Made by a program: the position numbers and the translations under genes
Assembly: GCF_000423725.1 (NCBI RefSeq)
Contig: NZ_AUIN01000013.1
Coordinates: 94,773-158,772 of the forward strand
DNA length: 64,000 bases
Direction of reading: 5' to 3'
Source: Streptococcus devriesei DSM 19639
GTDB lineage: Bacteria; Bacillota; Bacilli; Lactobacillales; Streptococcaceae
In this document: in pieces, positions 54,472-64,000 of the stretch
How positions within the stretch are numbered: position 1 is the first letter of the stretch
How the letters are laid out: the number at the start of each line of letters is the position of its first letter
Notes under the pieces: model-generated
Seen by the model: only the letters and a program-made list of their open reading frames with translations
Database searches by the model: none
Told to the model about the DNA's origin: nothing

Positions 54472-55845
54472 ATGGATCGTCAAACAGAAAACTTTCAGGG
54501 GAATGGCAAATTGTTATTTGGGCTCGTGTTAGCCGTCTTATCTTTTTGGCTGTTTGCCCAATCTATCTTAAATTTAACGCCTACTATTTTAGCGTCCGTA
54601 TCAATCAGTAAAAGTACTCTTTCTATCGGGGTATCGATCACGTCACTTTTTTCAGGCTTGTTCATCGTTTTAGCGGGTGGCTTGGCTGATAAGATTGGTC
54701 GTGTCAAATTTACTTATTTAGGTCTTGGGCTCAATATTATCGGTTCTCTATGCCTTGTTTTGGCAGCTAATGCGCCGCTTTTTATTATCGGACGCATTTG
54801 TCAAGGATTGGCAGCTGCTTGTATTATGCCTTCAACTCTGTCTCTTGTTAAAGCCTATTATGACGGTCCTAACCGTCAAAGAGCTGTCAGTTACTGGTCT
54901 ATGGGAACTTGGGGTGGTACAGGACTTGCTTCCTTCTTTGGCGGAGCTGTTGCAGGTTCTTTAGGCTGGCGTTATGTATTCGTCTTTTCTATTCTTGCTT
55001 CCTTACTCAGTTTTGCCTTGATTTGGGGAACACCTGAGAGTAAGATTCAGACTAAGAGCCGTTTTGATTTTCTTGGCCTGATGATTTTTATCATCAGCAT
55101 GCTATCTTTAAATATCGGCCTTTCAAGCGCACAGGGTAAGGGTCTCCTTCATCCTCAGACCTTGGGACTGTTTGCCCTTATGATTATTGGCTTTATAGTC
55201 TTCTATTTTGTAGAAATTCGCAAGGAGACAAGTTTTATTGATTTTGCTCTCTTTCATAATAAATATTATCTGGGTGCAGCTCTATCTAACTTTTTGTTAA
55301 ATAGCGTGGCTGGAACTTTGATTGTTATCAATACTTATATGCAGCAGGGACGCGGTTTGTCTTCCCGATTTGCAGGAACCATGTCGTTGGGTTATCTTGT
55401 CTGTGTCTTGATTACCATTCGTATCGGTGAGAAATTACTGCAGCGTTTTGGTGCCCGCAAGCCCATGATTTGGGGACCTAGCTGTACTTTGATAGGTATT
55501 GCCTTTATGGCACTTGTTGGTGTGCAGGGGCCAGCCTATTTAGCTTTGGTTTTTATTGGCTATGCTATTTTTGGTATTAGTTTGGGAATTTATGCGACAC
55601 CGTCAACCGACACAGCTATTTCAACAATTGAAGAAGAAAAAGTGGGAACAGCATCAGGCATTTATAAAATGGCTAGTTCCCTTGGTAATTCTATCGGTGT
55701 AGCTATTTCGCTGGCAGTCTTTAATACTGTTGCTGCCGGAGGAAATTTCGATAAGGCTGCAGTGTTTGGCCTCTTGACTAATATTTTCTTTGGCTGCCTG
55801 TCTATTCTGTCAATCATCTTTATTATTCCTAAAGCTAAAAAATAA
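54472..55845 (+). CDS. MFS drug efflux transporter, 14-helix DHA2 type
   Basis: A 457-residue MFS transporter. I chose ATG 54472 (AGGAGGAG at 54453-54460); TTG 54463 is too close to that site. The loop-2 motif A is GLADKIGRVKFTYLGL (near 68-83), motif C GTWGGTGLASFFGGAVAGSLGW (given in part) and a 14-segment profile fits the EmrB/QacA group. A TipA-like MerR regulator follows after 150 bases on the same strand, so the two probably form an efflux cassette. Substrates are unknown. A terminator lies after its stop. Confidence 0.85.
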   Translation: MDRQTENFQGNGKLLFGLVLAVLSFWLFAQSILNLTPTILASVSISKSTLSIGVSITSLFSGLFIVLAGGLADKIGRVKFTYLGLGLNIIGSLCLVLAANAPLFIIGRICQGLAAACIMPSTLSLVKAYYDGPNRQRAVSYWSMGTWGGTGLASFFGGAVAGSLGWRYVFVFSILASLLSFALIWGTPESKIQTKSRFDFLGLMIFIISMLSLNIGLSSAQGKGLLHPQTLGLFALMIIGFIVFYFVEIRKETSFIDFALFHNKYYLGAALSNFLLNSVAGTLIVINTYMQQGRGLSSRFAGTMSLGYLVCVLITIRIGEKLLQRFGARKPMIWGPSCTLIGIAFMALVGVQGPAYLALVFIGYAIFGISLGIYATPSTDTAISTIEEEKVGTASGIYKMASSLGNSIGVAISLAVFNTVAAGGNFDKAAVFGLLTNIFFGCLSILSIIFIIPKAKK

Positions 55846-55854
55846 GAGATGTAA

Positions 55855-55891
55855 AAAGGCGCTGGGTTATGACAATTATCCAGTGCCTTTT
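55855..55891 (+). terminator. Intrinsic terminator after the MFS gene
   Basis: AAAAGGCGCTGG pairs with CCAGTGCCTTTT across a 13-base loop, ending in TTTT. Confidence 0.75.
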
Positions 55892-55940
55892 GGATGACGA
55901 AAAATAATCTTATGACCGATAAATTATTTAATTTCTCCCT

Positions 55941-55971
55941 TGACTCTAACGTAGGGTCATAGATTATACTG
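55941..55971 (+). promoter_or_regulatory. MerR-type promoter with 19-base spacer and dyad
   Basis: TTGACT (55941-55946) and TATACT (55966-55971) are 19 bases apart, the long spacer used by MerR proteins. The dyad TGACTCTA/TAGGGTCA lies between them. It precedes the MerR-family gene at 55995, indicating autoregulation. Confidence 0.8.
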
Positions 55972-55994
55972 CTAATTATGAGAGGAGTTTACCT

Positions 55995-56711
55995 ATGAAA
56001 ACAGTTAAAGAAATGAGTCAGCTTTCAGGTATCAGCGTGCGCACCCTTCATTATTATGATGAAATAAATTTACTGACACCTAGTTTTGTTGCTGATAACG
56101 GCTATCGCTATTATGACAACGAAGCCTTTGAAAAGCTGCAGGAAATCTTACTTTTTCGGGAACTGGAATTTCCTCTCAAAGATATTAAAAAGATTGTAGG
56201 GAATGCTGCTTATGATAAAGATGCTGCTTTAAAAGATCAGATCAAACTTCTGGAACTGAAAACGAAGCATTTAGAGAAAGTCATAAAGCATGCTAAATCC
56301 TTGCGGCAGAAGGGGGACAATTACATGGATTTTCAAGCATTTGATAAAACAGACCTGACAGCCTTTCAGGCAGAAGCTAAAGAACGCTGGGGAAATACAG
56401 CGGCCTTTCAGGTATTTGACACTAGAACCAATCAGCAAGATTTTTCTCAAATCAGTTCAAAAATGTCTGCTATTATGGCAGAATTCGGACGATTGAAGGA
56501 CTTATCAGTTGATGATAACAAGGTGCAGCAGCAGGTGGATATTCTGAAAGATTATATCAGTGACCATTTTTATCCTTGCAGCAATGATGTTTTAGCAAGT
56601 TTAGGGCAAATGTATGCTGCAGATAATCGATTTAGCCAGTTTATTGATCAGGCAGGCGGTCAGGGGACAGCTGCTTTTGCAGCTCAGGCGATTGCGGCTT
56701 ACTGCCAGTAA
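55995..56711 (+). CDS. MerR-family regulator with TipAS-like effector domain
   Basis: A 238-residue regulator. The N-terminal MerR domain reads TVKEMSQLSGISVRTLHYYD and NGYRYYDNEAFEKLQEILLF (given in part). A dimerisation helix at about 75-105 precedes a TipAS-like ligand domain (about 110-238, with WGNTAAFQVFDTRTN and FYPCSNDVLASLGQMY). TipA proteins bind drugs and activate efflux. It probably controls the upstream MFS pump gene and itself through its dyad promoter, though the MFS gene has no such dyad visible upstream. Confidence 0.85.
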   Translation: MKTVKEMSQLSGISVRTLHYYDEINLLTPSFVADNGYRYYDNEAFEKLQEILLFRELEFPLKDIKKIVGNAAYDKDAALKDQIKLLELKTKHLEKVIKHAKSLRQKGDNYMDFQAFDKTDLTAFQAEAKERWGNTAAFQVFDTRTNQQDFSQISSKMSAIMAEFGRLKDLSVDDNKVQQQVDILKDYISDHFYPCSNDVLASLGQMYAADNRFSQFIDQAGGQGTAAFAAQAIAAYCQ

Positions 56712-56866
56712 ATCTTGCTCTAGGGGCCAAAGCACTAGCTTTGGCCTATTGTATATTGTACTATGTTTCTCAGGATCTGATTTATATATATTTGTTTTTT
56801 GCAGTTAAGAGTATTTCCTTTTTGCAAAATTTGTTATACTAGCTATAAAACTAGAAAAGGTTTCTT

Positions 56867-57278
56867 ATGGTTAGACCTATCGTTAAAGACATCTTCTTGT
56901 TACAGCAAAAAGCGGAGCCGGCGGCAAAATCTGACTTGTCTGTCGGTCAGGACTTGCAGGATACACTATTAGCTAACAGGGATATTTGCCTTGGCATGGC
57001 AGCCAACATGATTGGTGTTAATAAACGGATTATTATTGTTTCTGTCCGTCTTTAGCAATCTTGTCATGTATAACCCAGTCATCACAGCAAAAACACAGCC
57101 TTATCAGACTGAAGAAAGCTGCCTGTCGTTGACTGGCAGCAGACCTACTAAGCGCTATCGCCATATCACTGTCGACTTTTTTGATAACCATTGGCAAAAG
57201 CAAAGCCTGTCTTTTAAAGAGCTGCCTGCTCAAATTATTCAGCATGAAATGGATCATTTGGAGGGAAGATTAATTTAA
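56867..57278 (+). pseudogene. Peptide-deformylase-like gene with a frameshift
   Basis: The first frame from ATG 56867 gives DIFLLQQKAEP, GMAANMIGVNKRIIIVSV, then ends RL-stop at 57055. The second frame holds FSNLVMYNPVI, EESCLSL and QHEMDHLEGRLI to 57278. Together they match the ~136-residue deformylase-like protein of streptococci (motif 2 ESCLS, motif 3 HEMDH). One extra base around CGTC near 57047-57052 explains the break. It could be an inactive gene or a sequencing error. A Gly-x-Gly motif I is altered to GMAAN. Confidence 0.8.
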
Positions 57279-57347
57279 GCGAATTCTCAAATGACTTATC
57301 TTGTGCTATAATAATTAACGATTGAAAAATACAAAGGAGAATTTTTA

Positions 57348-58064
57348 ATGGGACGTAAATGGGCAAATATTGTTGCAAAGAAAACGGCTAAAGACGGCGC
57401 AAATTCAAAGGTATATGCTAAGTTTGGCGTTGAGATTTATGTGGCTGCCAAGCAAGGTGAGCCGGATCCGGAGTCAAATTCAGCTTTAAAATTTGTACTT
57501 GAACGCGCTAAACAGGCACAGGTTCCTAAACATGTTATCGATAAGGCGATTGACAAGGCCAAGGGAAATACAGATGAAACCTTTGTTGAAGGGCGATATG
57601 AAGGCTTTGGCCCCAATGGGTCAATGATTATTGTGGACACACTGACCTCAAATGTTAACCGTACGGCAGCAAACCTTCGGACGGCCTTTGGTAAAAACGG
57701 CGGGAATATGGGAGCTGCAGGCTCAGTATCTTACATGTTTGACAAGAAAGGTGTTATCGTTTTTGCGGGCGACGATGCAGATGCTGTCTTTGAACAGCTT
57801 TTAGAGGCAGATGTTGATGTGGAAGATGTTGAGGCAGAAGACGGCAGTGTTACTGTCTATACAGCCCCAACTGACCTGCATAAGGCGCTTGAAGCTTTGC
57901 GTGCTTCAGGTATTGAAGAATTTCAGATTACCGAACTTGAAATGATTCCGCAGTCTGAGGTCACTTTGGAGGGAGAAGATTTAGAAATCTTTGAAAAATT
58001 GATAGACACCCTTGAAGACGATGATGATGTCCAAAAGGTTTATCACAATGTAGAAGGTTTATAA
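57348..58064 (+). CDS. YebC/PmpR family DNA-binding regulator
   Basis: A 238-residue YebC/PmpR-type protein. Features are [20 protein letters not shown] at the N-terminus, [14 protein letters not shown], and [18 protein letters not shown]. Members act as transcription regulators, and some have been linked to translation of proline-rich sequence. AAAGGAG precedes ATG 57348. A terminator follows. Confidence 0.9.
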   Translation: MGRKWANIVAKKTAKDGANSKVYAKFGVEIYVAAKQGEPDPESNSALKFVLERAKQAQVPKHVIDKAIDKAKGNTDETFVEGRYEGFGPNGSMIIVDTLTSNVNRTAANLRTAFGKNGGNMGAAGSVSYMFDKKGVIVFAGDDADAVFEQLLEADVDVEDVEAEDGSVTVYTAPTDLHKALEALRASGIEEFQITELEMIPQSEVTLEGEDLEIFEKLIDTLEDDDDVQKVYHNVEGL

Positions 58065-58066
58065 GA

Positions 58067-58096
58067 TAAAAGGTCTGCATAGCAGGCCTTTTCTTT
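58067..58096 (+). terminator. Intrinsic terminator after yebC
   Basis: AAAGGTCTGC pairs with GCAGGCCTTTT, followed by CTTT. Confidence 0.75.
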
Positions 58097-58166
58097 AAGC
58101 GCAATTCTTGAAAAGTTATTTTAAAAGGGCTATCATAGGGATATTAAAAAAGAAGTGAGGAATGAT

Positions 58167-58511
58167 ATGTCAACTTTTGCAGAAGATATAAAAGATTTTG
58201 AACCCGTAACAGCCAAAGAAGCACAAAAAAGAATTGACAGCGGTGAACGGTTTGTTCTTTTTATCGGACGTTCCACTTGTCCTTTCTGCCGGCGGTTTGC
58301 GCCTAAGCTGAGTGCTGTAGCTAAAGCTGACCTTCAGGCAGTTGCCTTTTTAAACAGTGAGGATCAAAATGATTTAAAAGGAATTCAGGAATTGCGCAGC
58401 TCCTATTCTGTCAACACTGTTCCGGGGCTTTTGGTAGCTCAAAATGGTCACATCAAGGTGGTCTGCGACTCATCGCTTTCAGAAGAAGCAATCCGTGATT
58501 TCATTGCTTAA
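58167..58511 (+). CDS. Thioredoxin-like protein (bacteriocin transport accessory type)
   Basis: A 114-residue thioredoxin-fold protein. I chose ATG 58167 (GTGAGG at 58155-58160). The active site is STCPFCRRFAP (near 35-45), with a cis-proline NTVPGLLV near 92. There is no signal peptide. It resembles the PedC/BrcD-like accessory proteins named for bacteriocin export, but no bacteriocin gene is seen here. A disulfide oxidoreductase role is likely. Confidence 0.75.
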   Translation: MSTFAEDIKDFEPVTAKEAQKRIDSGERFVLFIGRSTCPFCRRFAPKLSAVAKADLQAVAFLNSEDQNDLKGIQELRSSYSVNTVPGLLVAQNGHIKVVCDSSLSEEAIRDFIA

Positions 58512-58518
58512 CGCTTAC

Positions 58519-58584
58519 AATCCCTGCTCTCAGGGATTTTTTACTGACTTTCCGCTTGCTCTTAAGGCTTAATTTTGTTATAGT
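58519..58584 (+). promoter_or_regulatory. Terminator and yajC promoter
   Basis: AATCCCTG (58519-58526) and CAGGGATT (58531-58538), then TTTT, form a terminator. The yajC promoter follows: TTGCTC (58556-58561), 17-base spacer, TATAGT (58579-58584), with TGT before it. Confidence 0.65.
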
Positions 58585-58618
58585 ATTTGATGACTTTAAA
58601 TAATGAGGAGAATTAACT

Positions 58619-58984
58619 ATGCCTTATACGACAATTATTATGTTTGCTGTTCTTGTTGGCGCTATTTTTTTGATGCAGCGTTCTCAAAAGAAACAGGCTC
58701 AGGAACGCCAGAATCAGCTGAATGCTATCACTAAGGGCGATGAAGTAGTGACTATTGGCGGTATGTATGCTGTTGTTGACGAAGTGGATAATGACAGCAA
58801 AAAAATCGTCCTTGATGTTGACGGAGTATTCCTTCCGTTTGAATTGACAGCGATCAAGCGCGTGGTGGCTAAGGGAGACAGTGCATCTTCGCTGCCGGAA
58901 GAATCAGCTGAAGCAATTGAAACTTCAGATACAGTTGATGCTTCAGACAAAGCATCAGATGGCGAATCTGCTATTGAAGAATAA
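58619..58984 (+). CDS. yajC: Preprotein translocase subunit YajC
   Basis: A 121-residue single-span protein associated with SecDF/YidC. The N-terminal membrane segment MPYTTIIMFAVLVGAIFLM is followed by the SQKKQAQERQNQL region and the conserved GDEVVTIGGMYAVVDEVD strand region (near 40-57). The C-terminal ~30 residues are acidic and serine/aspartate-rich (SADSSG-like, EESAEAIETSDTVDASD). AGGAGAATTA precedes ATG 58619. Confidence 0.92.
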   Translation: MPYTTIIMFAVLVGAIFLMQRSQKKQAQERQNQLNAITKGDEVVTIGGMYAVVDEVDNDSKKIVLDVDGVFLPFELTAIKRVVAKGDSASSLPEESAEAIETSDTVDASDKASDGESAIEE

Positions 58985-58988
58985 TATT

Positions 58989-59021
58989 GCCCCCTCAATC
59001 ATACTAGATTGGGGCTTTTTT
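58989..59021 (+). terminator. Intrinsic terminator after yajC
   Basis: GCCCC-CT-CAATC pairs with GATTGGGGC over a six-base loop, followed by TTTTTT. Confidence 0.8.
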
Positions 59022-59091
59022 AGGTGAAAGAACAGTCACAATTCTTAAATTATGGTAAAATAGAAACAATAGTATTTTTTAAGGAAAAGTA

Positions 59092-59841
59092 ATGTTTGCA
59101 TTTAAGAGAAAAAAACAAGACGTAAAATTAGCCAAAATCCCCAATCATATTGCTATTATTATGGATGGCAACGGGCGCTGGGCAAAAAAACGGATGAAAC
59201 CGCGTGTTTTTGGGCATAAGGCGGGAATGGATGCTCTGCAGGAAGTGACGATAGCTGCATCGGATTTAGGGGTTAAGGTGCTGACGGTTTATGCCTTTTC
59301 GACGGAAAACTGGAGCCGGCCTAAAGACGAAGTCAAGTTCATCATGAATCTGCCGGTAGAATTTTTTGACAAGTACGTTCCTGAACTTCATAAAAATAAC
59401 GTTCGCATTGTAGTCATCGGAGACAAAGAAGGGCTGCCTCAGCCTACTTTGGATGCTTTGGAGCGTGCCAGAGAGCTGACCAAACATAATTCGGGCTTGA
59501 TTTTGAATTTTGCCCTTAATTATGGCGGCCGTGCTGAAATCACCAATGCTGTAAAATTAATTGCTCAGGATGTGTTGGATGCCCGTCTGAATCCCGGAGA
59601 TATTACCGAAGATCTTATTGCTGCCTATCTGATGACTGACAGCCTTCCTTATCTGTATCGGGATCCTGATTTAATCATCAGAACCAGCGGGGAGATGCGG
59701 CTCAGTAACTTTTTGCCTTGGCAGTCTGCTTACAGTGAGTTTTATTTCACTGACGTTTTGTGGCCGGATTTCGACAGGGATGCCCTGCTTTTGGCTATTG
59801 AAGAATTCAATCATCGTCACCGTCGGTTTGGCGGCGTTTAG
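59092..59841 (+). CDS. uppS: Undecaprenyl diphosphate synthase
   Basis: UppS makes the C55 carrier lipid precursor for peptidoglycan and wall polymers. The 249 residues show IAIIMDGNGRWAKKR (Asp/Asn of the diphosphate site, near 22), GHKAGMDALQEV, VYAFSTENWSRP (near 75) and DLIIRTSGEMRLSNFLPWQS (given in part; near 197). TAAGGAAAAGTA precedes ATG 59092. cdsA follows by 14 bases. Confidence 0.96.
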   Translation: MFAFKRKKQDVKLAKIPNHIAIIMDGNGRWAKKRMKPRVFGHKAGMDALQEVTIAASDLGVKVLTVYAFSTENWSRPKDEVKFIMNLPVEFFDKYVPELHKNNVRIVVIGDKEGLPQPTLDALERARELTKHNSGLILNFALNYGGRAEITNAVKLIAQDVLDARLNPGDITEDLIAAYLMTDSLPYLYRDPDLIIRTSGEMRLSNFLPWQSAYSEFYFTDVLWPDFDRDALLLAIEEFNHRHRRFGGV

Positions 59842-59855
59842 AAGGAGTTTATCAT

Positions 59856-60650
59856 ATGCAGAAACGCGTTATTTTCGGAGGAGCGGCCTTAGCTGTTTTC
59901 CTGCCATTCCTGTTCTTAGGGGGAATCTTTTTTCAGCTCTTTGTCGGTATTCTAGCTATGATTGCTGTATCGGAAATGCTGAAAATGAAGGGCTTAGAAA
60001 TTTTTTCATTTGAAGGTATCCTGACAATGCTGGCAGCTTTTGTGCTGACCGTTCCTTTGGATAATTACTTAACTTTTTTGCCGATTGATGGTAATTTCAG
60101 CACTTTTAGTCTGGTAGTTTTCCTGATTTTAGCAGGAACTGTTCTCAATACCGGACATTATTCTTTTGACGATGCTGCTTTTCCCATTGCATCCAGTCTT
60201 TACGTAGGAATCGGCTTTCAAAATCTTATCAATGCCCGCACCACTGGTCTTGACAAAGTCTTTTTGGCTCTTTTCATCGTCTGGGCAACAGATATCGGTG
60301 CTTATATGATTGGGCGGCAGTTTGGCAACCGCAAGCTGATGCCGGCTGTTTCACCCAATAAGACGGTTGAAGGCAGCTTGGGCGGTATTTTGTCAGCAGT
60401 TGTCATTGCTTTTGTGTTCATGCTTTTTGATAAGGCTGTCTATGCCCCTCACAATTTCTTTGTGATGCTCCTTTTGGTTGTGCTCTTTAGTATTTTCGCT
60501 CAGTTTGGTGATTTAGTAGAAAGTTCTGTAAAGCGTCATTTCGGTGTTAAAGACTCAGGCAAACTGATACCGGGGCACGGCGGTATTTTGGACCGCTTTG
60601 ACAGTATGATCTTTGTTTTCCCTATTATGCACTTCTTTGGATTGTTCTAA
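59856..60650 (+). CDS. cdsA: Phosphatidate cytidylyltransferase
   Basis: CdsA makes CDP-diacylglycerol for phospholipids. The 264-residue membrane protein has eight or so hydrophobic segments and the signature SVKRHFGVKDSGKLIPGHGGILDRFDS near the C-terminus (about 228-254), together with SPNKTVEGSLGG. AAGGAG precedes ATG 59856. It lies between uppS and rseP in an envelope-lipid cluster. Confidence 0.96.
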   Translation: MQKRVIFGGAALAVFLPFLFLGGIFFQLFVGILAMIAVSEMLKMKGLEIFSFEGILTMLAAFVLTVPLDNYLTFLPIDGNFSTFSLVVFLILAGTVLNTGHYSFDDAAFPIASSLYVGIGFQNLINARTTGLDKVFLALFIVWATDIGAYMIGRQFGNRKLMPAVSPNKTVEGSLGGILSAVVIAFVFMLFDKAVYAPHNFFVMLLLVVLFSIFAQFGDLVESSVKRHFGVKDSGKLIPGHGGILDRFDSMIFVFPIMHFFGLF

Positions 60651-60668
60651 AAGGGAGGCAGTGAAAAT

Positions 60669-61928
60669 ATGTCAGGATTAATTGCATTTATCATTATTTT
60701 TGGAATTATAGTACTTGTCCATGAATTTGGGCATTTCTATTTTGCCAGAAAATCGGGCATTTTAGTTCGAGAATTTGCGATCGGTATGGGACCGAAGATT
60801 TTTGCTCATCAGGGCAAAGACGGTACGGCCTACACTCTTCGCATGCTGCCTTTGGGAGGCTATGTTCGCATGGCAGGCTGGGGAGATGATACGACCGAAA
60901 TTAAAACGGGAACACCCGCTGCTTTAACGCTTAATGATCAGGGAATTGTGGTTCGGATCAATCTTTCGAATAGACAGTTAGACAAAACGGCACTGCCCAT
61001 GAATGTAACTGCCTATGATTTAGAAGACAGGCTGGAAATTACCGGCCGTGTACTGGATGAGACAAAAACCTATCAGGTTGACCATGACGCAACGATTGTT
61101 GAAGAAGACGGAACAGAAATCAGAATTGCGCCGCTTAATGTTCAATACCAAAATGCCAGTATCTGGGGGCGCTTGATTACTAATTTTGCGGGTCCGATGA
61201 ATAATTTTATTCTGGGAATCCTCGTCTTTATTATCCTTGTCTTTGTGCAAGGCGGCGTCCAAGATGCTTCCAGCAACCATGTGAGGGTAGTGCCTGATGG
61301 TGCTGTGGCAAAGCTGGGTGTCAAAGATAATGACCAAATTCTGCAAATTGGTAAAAATAAAGTTGACAATTGGGAAGATCTTACTGAGGCAGTGGCTGAA
61401 TCAACCGCTGATTTAGGAAAGAACGAAACGATTCCCTTTAAAGTCAAAACGAAAACCGGCGTTGAAGTATTACAGGTTCGCCCAAGGAAAGTCAACGGCA
61501 GCTATGTTATCGGTGTTATGCCGAGCTTGAAGACCGGCTTTTCTGATAAGATAGTCGGTGCGTTTAAGATGTCTTGGGACGGTGCTTTTGCCATACTAAA
61601 TGAACTGAAGCGTCTTATTCTACAGCCCAGTCTGAATAGACTGGGCGGCCCGGTTGCTATTTATCAGATGAGCAATACGGCTGCCAGAGGAGGCTTAGCG
61701 CCTGTACTTAACCTAATGGCAATGCTCTCTATTAACTTAGGTATTTTCAATTTGATTCCTATTCCTGCTTTGGATGGCGGAAAAATTCTAATCAATCTGA
61801 TAGAAGCTATCCGCAAAAAGCCGCTTAGGCAGGAAACAGAAACTTACATTACACTCGCCGGTGTTCTGGTTATGGTCGCATTGATGATCGCCGTGACGTG
61901 GAATGATATTATGCGAGCCTTTTTCTAA
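60669..61928 (+). CDS. rseP: Site-2 zinc metalloprotease RseP (Eep)
   Basis: A 419-residue intramembrane protease; the enterococcal homologue Eep processes peptide pheromones. HExxH is VHEFGH (His18, Glu19, His22). A PDZ domain lies about 200-290, and the second active-site motif is [15 protein letters not shown] (near 378), with the LDG Asp. About four membrane helices are seen. GGAGGCAGTG precedes the start. proS follows by 27 bases. Confidence 0.94.
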   Translation: MSGLIAFIIIFGIIVLVHEFGHFYFARKSGILVREFAIGMGPKIFAHQGKDGTAYTLRMLPLGGYVRMAGWGDDTTEIKTGTPAALTLNDQGIVVRINLSNRQLDKTALPMNVTAYDLEDRLEITGRVLDETKTYQVDHDATIVEEDGTEIRIAPLNVQYQNASIWGRLITNFAGPMNNFILGILVFIILVFVQGGVQDASSNHVRVVPDGAVAKLGVKDNDQILQIGKNKVDNWEDLTEAVAESTADLGKNETIPFKVKTKTGVEVLQVRPRKVNGSYVIGVMPSLKTGFSDKIVGAFKMSWDGAFAILNELKRLILQPSLNRLGGPVAIYQMSNTAARGGLAPVLNLMAMLSINLGIFNLIPIPALDGGKILINLIEAIRKKPLRQETETYITLAGVLVMVALMIAVTWNDIMRAFF

Positions 61929-63806
<1,878 letters not shown>

Positions 63807-63814
63807 CAAAGGAT

Positions 63815-63850
63815 AAAACAGAGGAAGGGCTCGTCTTCCTTTGTTTTTTA
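63815..63850 (+). terminator. Intrinsic terminator after proS
   Basis: AAAACAGAGGAAG pairs imperfectly with CTTCCTTTGTTTT, followed by TTTT. Confidence 0.75.
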
Positions 63851-63878
63851 CTTTTTTGAAAAAATTTGTAAAAAAGTG

Positions 63879-63908
63879 TTGACAAACTTATAAAGGCTTT
63901 GATATACT
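63879..63908 (+). promoter_or_regulatory. rRNA operon promoter
   Basis: TTGACA (63879-63884) and TATACT (63903-63908) are 18 bases apart in an AT-rich upstream stretch that may serve as UP element. It leads into an rRNA leader. Confidence 0.8.
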
Positions 63909-63916
63909 ATCAGAGT

Positions 63917-64000
63917 TGCTGTCTCAGACAGCACATATCAGCCCTTTGAAAACTGAACAAGACGAACCAAGTGCGGGTTACGGAAGTAACCTGTCAAGAA
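63917..64000 (+). ncRNA. rRNA operon leader with boxB/boxA-like antitermination site (truncated)
   Basis: TGCTGTC-TCA-GACAGCA (63917-63933) forms a boxB-like hairpin. GCCCTTTGAAAACT (63941-63954) resembles boxA, the NusB-binding site. The rest continues to the window end; the 16S rRNA gene must begin beyond it. NusB is encoded at 5846. Confidence 0.75.

Noticed and set aside
63917..64000. Start of 16S rRNA
   Set aside because: The sequence is still the leader with boxA; no 16S 5' end motif (GAGTTTGATCCTGG) is present.

Overview
The window looks like a chromosomal segment of a mutans-group Streptococcus. The evidence is moderate-to-low GC coding sequence with AGGAGG-type ribosome sites and ATG/GTG starts, CcpA (cre) and CodY sites, a T-box leader, a ScrA/ScrB/ScrR/ScrK sucrose system, and a gene order that from memory closely resembles the S. 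mutans stretch uvrA-pepP-efp-nusB-scr-manA-secA-aroF-acpS-alr-recG-...-codY-pncA-aspS-gatCAB-yqeGH-...-proS-rrn. The species call is inference; no database search was run. No tRNA gene, CRISPR array, IS transposase or prophage gene was seen. The right edge stops inside the leader of an rRNA operon, before 16S. Layout: 1-6.3 kb holds a partial corA, uvrA, pepP, a dCMP deaminase, efp, an Asp23-family gene and nusB. 6.4-13.7 kb is a sucrose region with two intracellular GH32 sucrose-6-phosphate hydrolases, the LacI-type regulator ScrR, the sucrose PTS ScrA and fructokinase ScrK. 14-17.6 kb is a beta-glucoside cassette (6-phospho-beta-glucosidase, a lone EIIC, a GntR/UTRA regulator) lying between scrK and manA. 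17.6-27.3 kb carries manA, secA, two tandem DAHP synthases, acpS, alr and recG. 27.7-35.6 kb has an aldo/keto reductase, asparaginase with a small membrane ORF, a HAD-MazG-like fusion, a universal stress protein, bioY with a BirA-like operator, an aminotransferase, codY and a nicotinamidase. 35.6-40.8 kb is a T-box-controlled aspS followed by gatCAB. 41-46.4 kb holds a DUF4230-like pair, then the yqeG-yqeH-yhbY-nadD-yqeK-rsfS-methyltransferase cluster. 46.4-51.6 kb is the main accessory stretch: a membrane protein, a large UPF1-like helicase with a C-terminal DUF2726/PD-(D/E)XK-like domain, tmcAL and a possibly truncated small gene. 51.7-58.5 kb has a two-part threonine/serine exporter, an M20 amidohydrolase, an MFS efflux pump next to a TipA-like MerR regulator, a frameshifted peptide-deformylase-like gene, yebC and a thioredoxin-like gene. 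58.6-64 kb holds yajC, uppS, cdsA, rseP, proS and the rRNA promoter. How they work together: sucrose enters as sucrose-6-phosphate through ScrA, is split by ScrB (and perhaps its paralogue), and the fructose is phosphorylated by ScrK. ManA and the beta-glucoside cassette feed other hexose phosphates into glycolysis. CodY, BirA-like, CcpA-like, MerR and T-box signals tie several transcripts to branched-chain amino acids, biotin, carbon source, drugs and tRNA charging. Less usual points are the helicase-nuclease gene with three TTGTTCCG direct repeats upstream and a methyltransferase 3'-end remnant beside it, the T-box before aspS whose specifier loop reads as AAC (Asn) with an overlapping GAA, and several strongly folded intergenic elements (7981-8073 and 27524-27617 as a pair, 13759-13893, 54231-54436).
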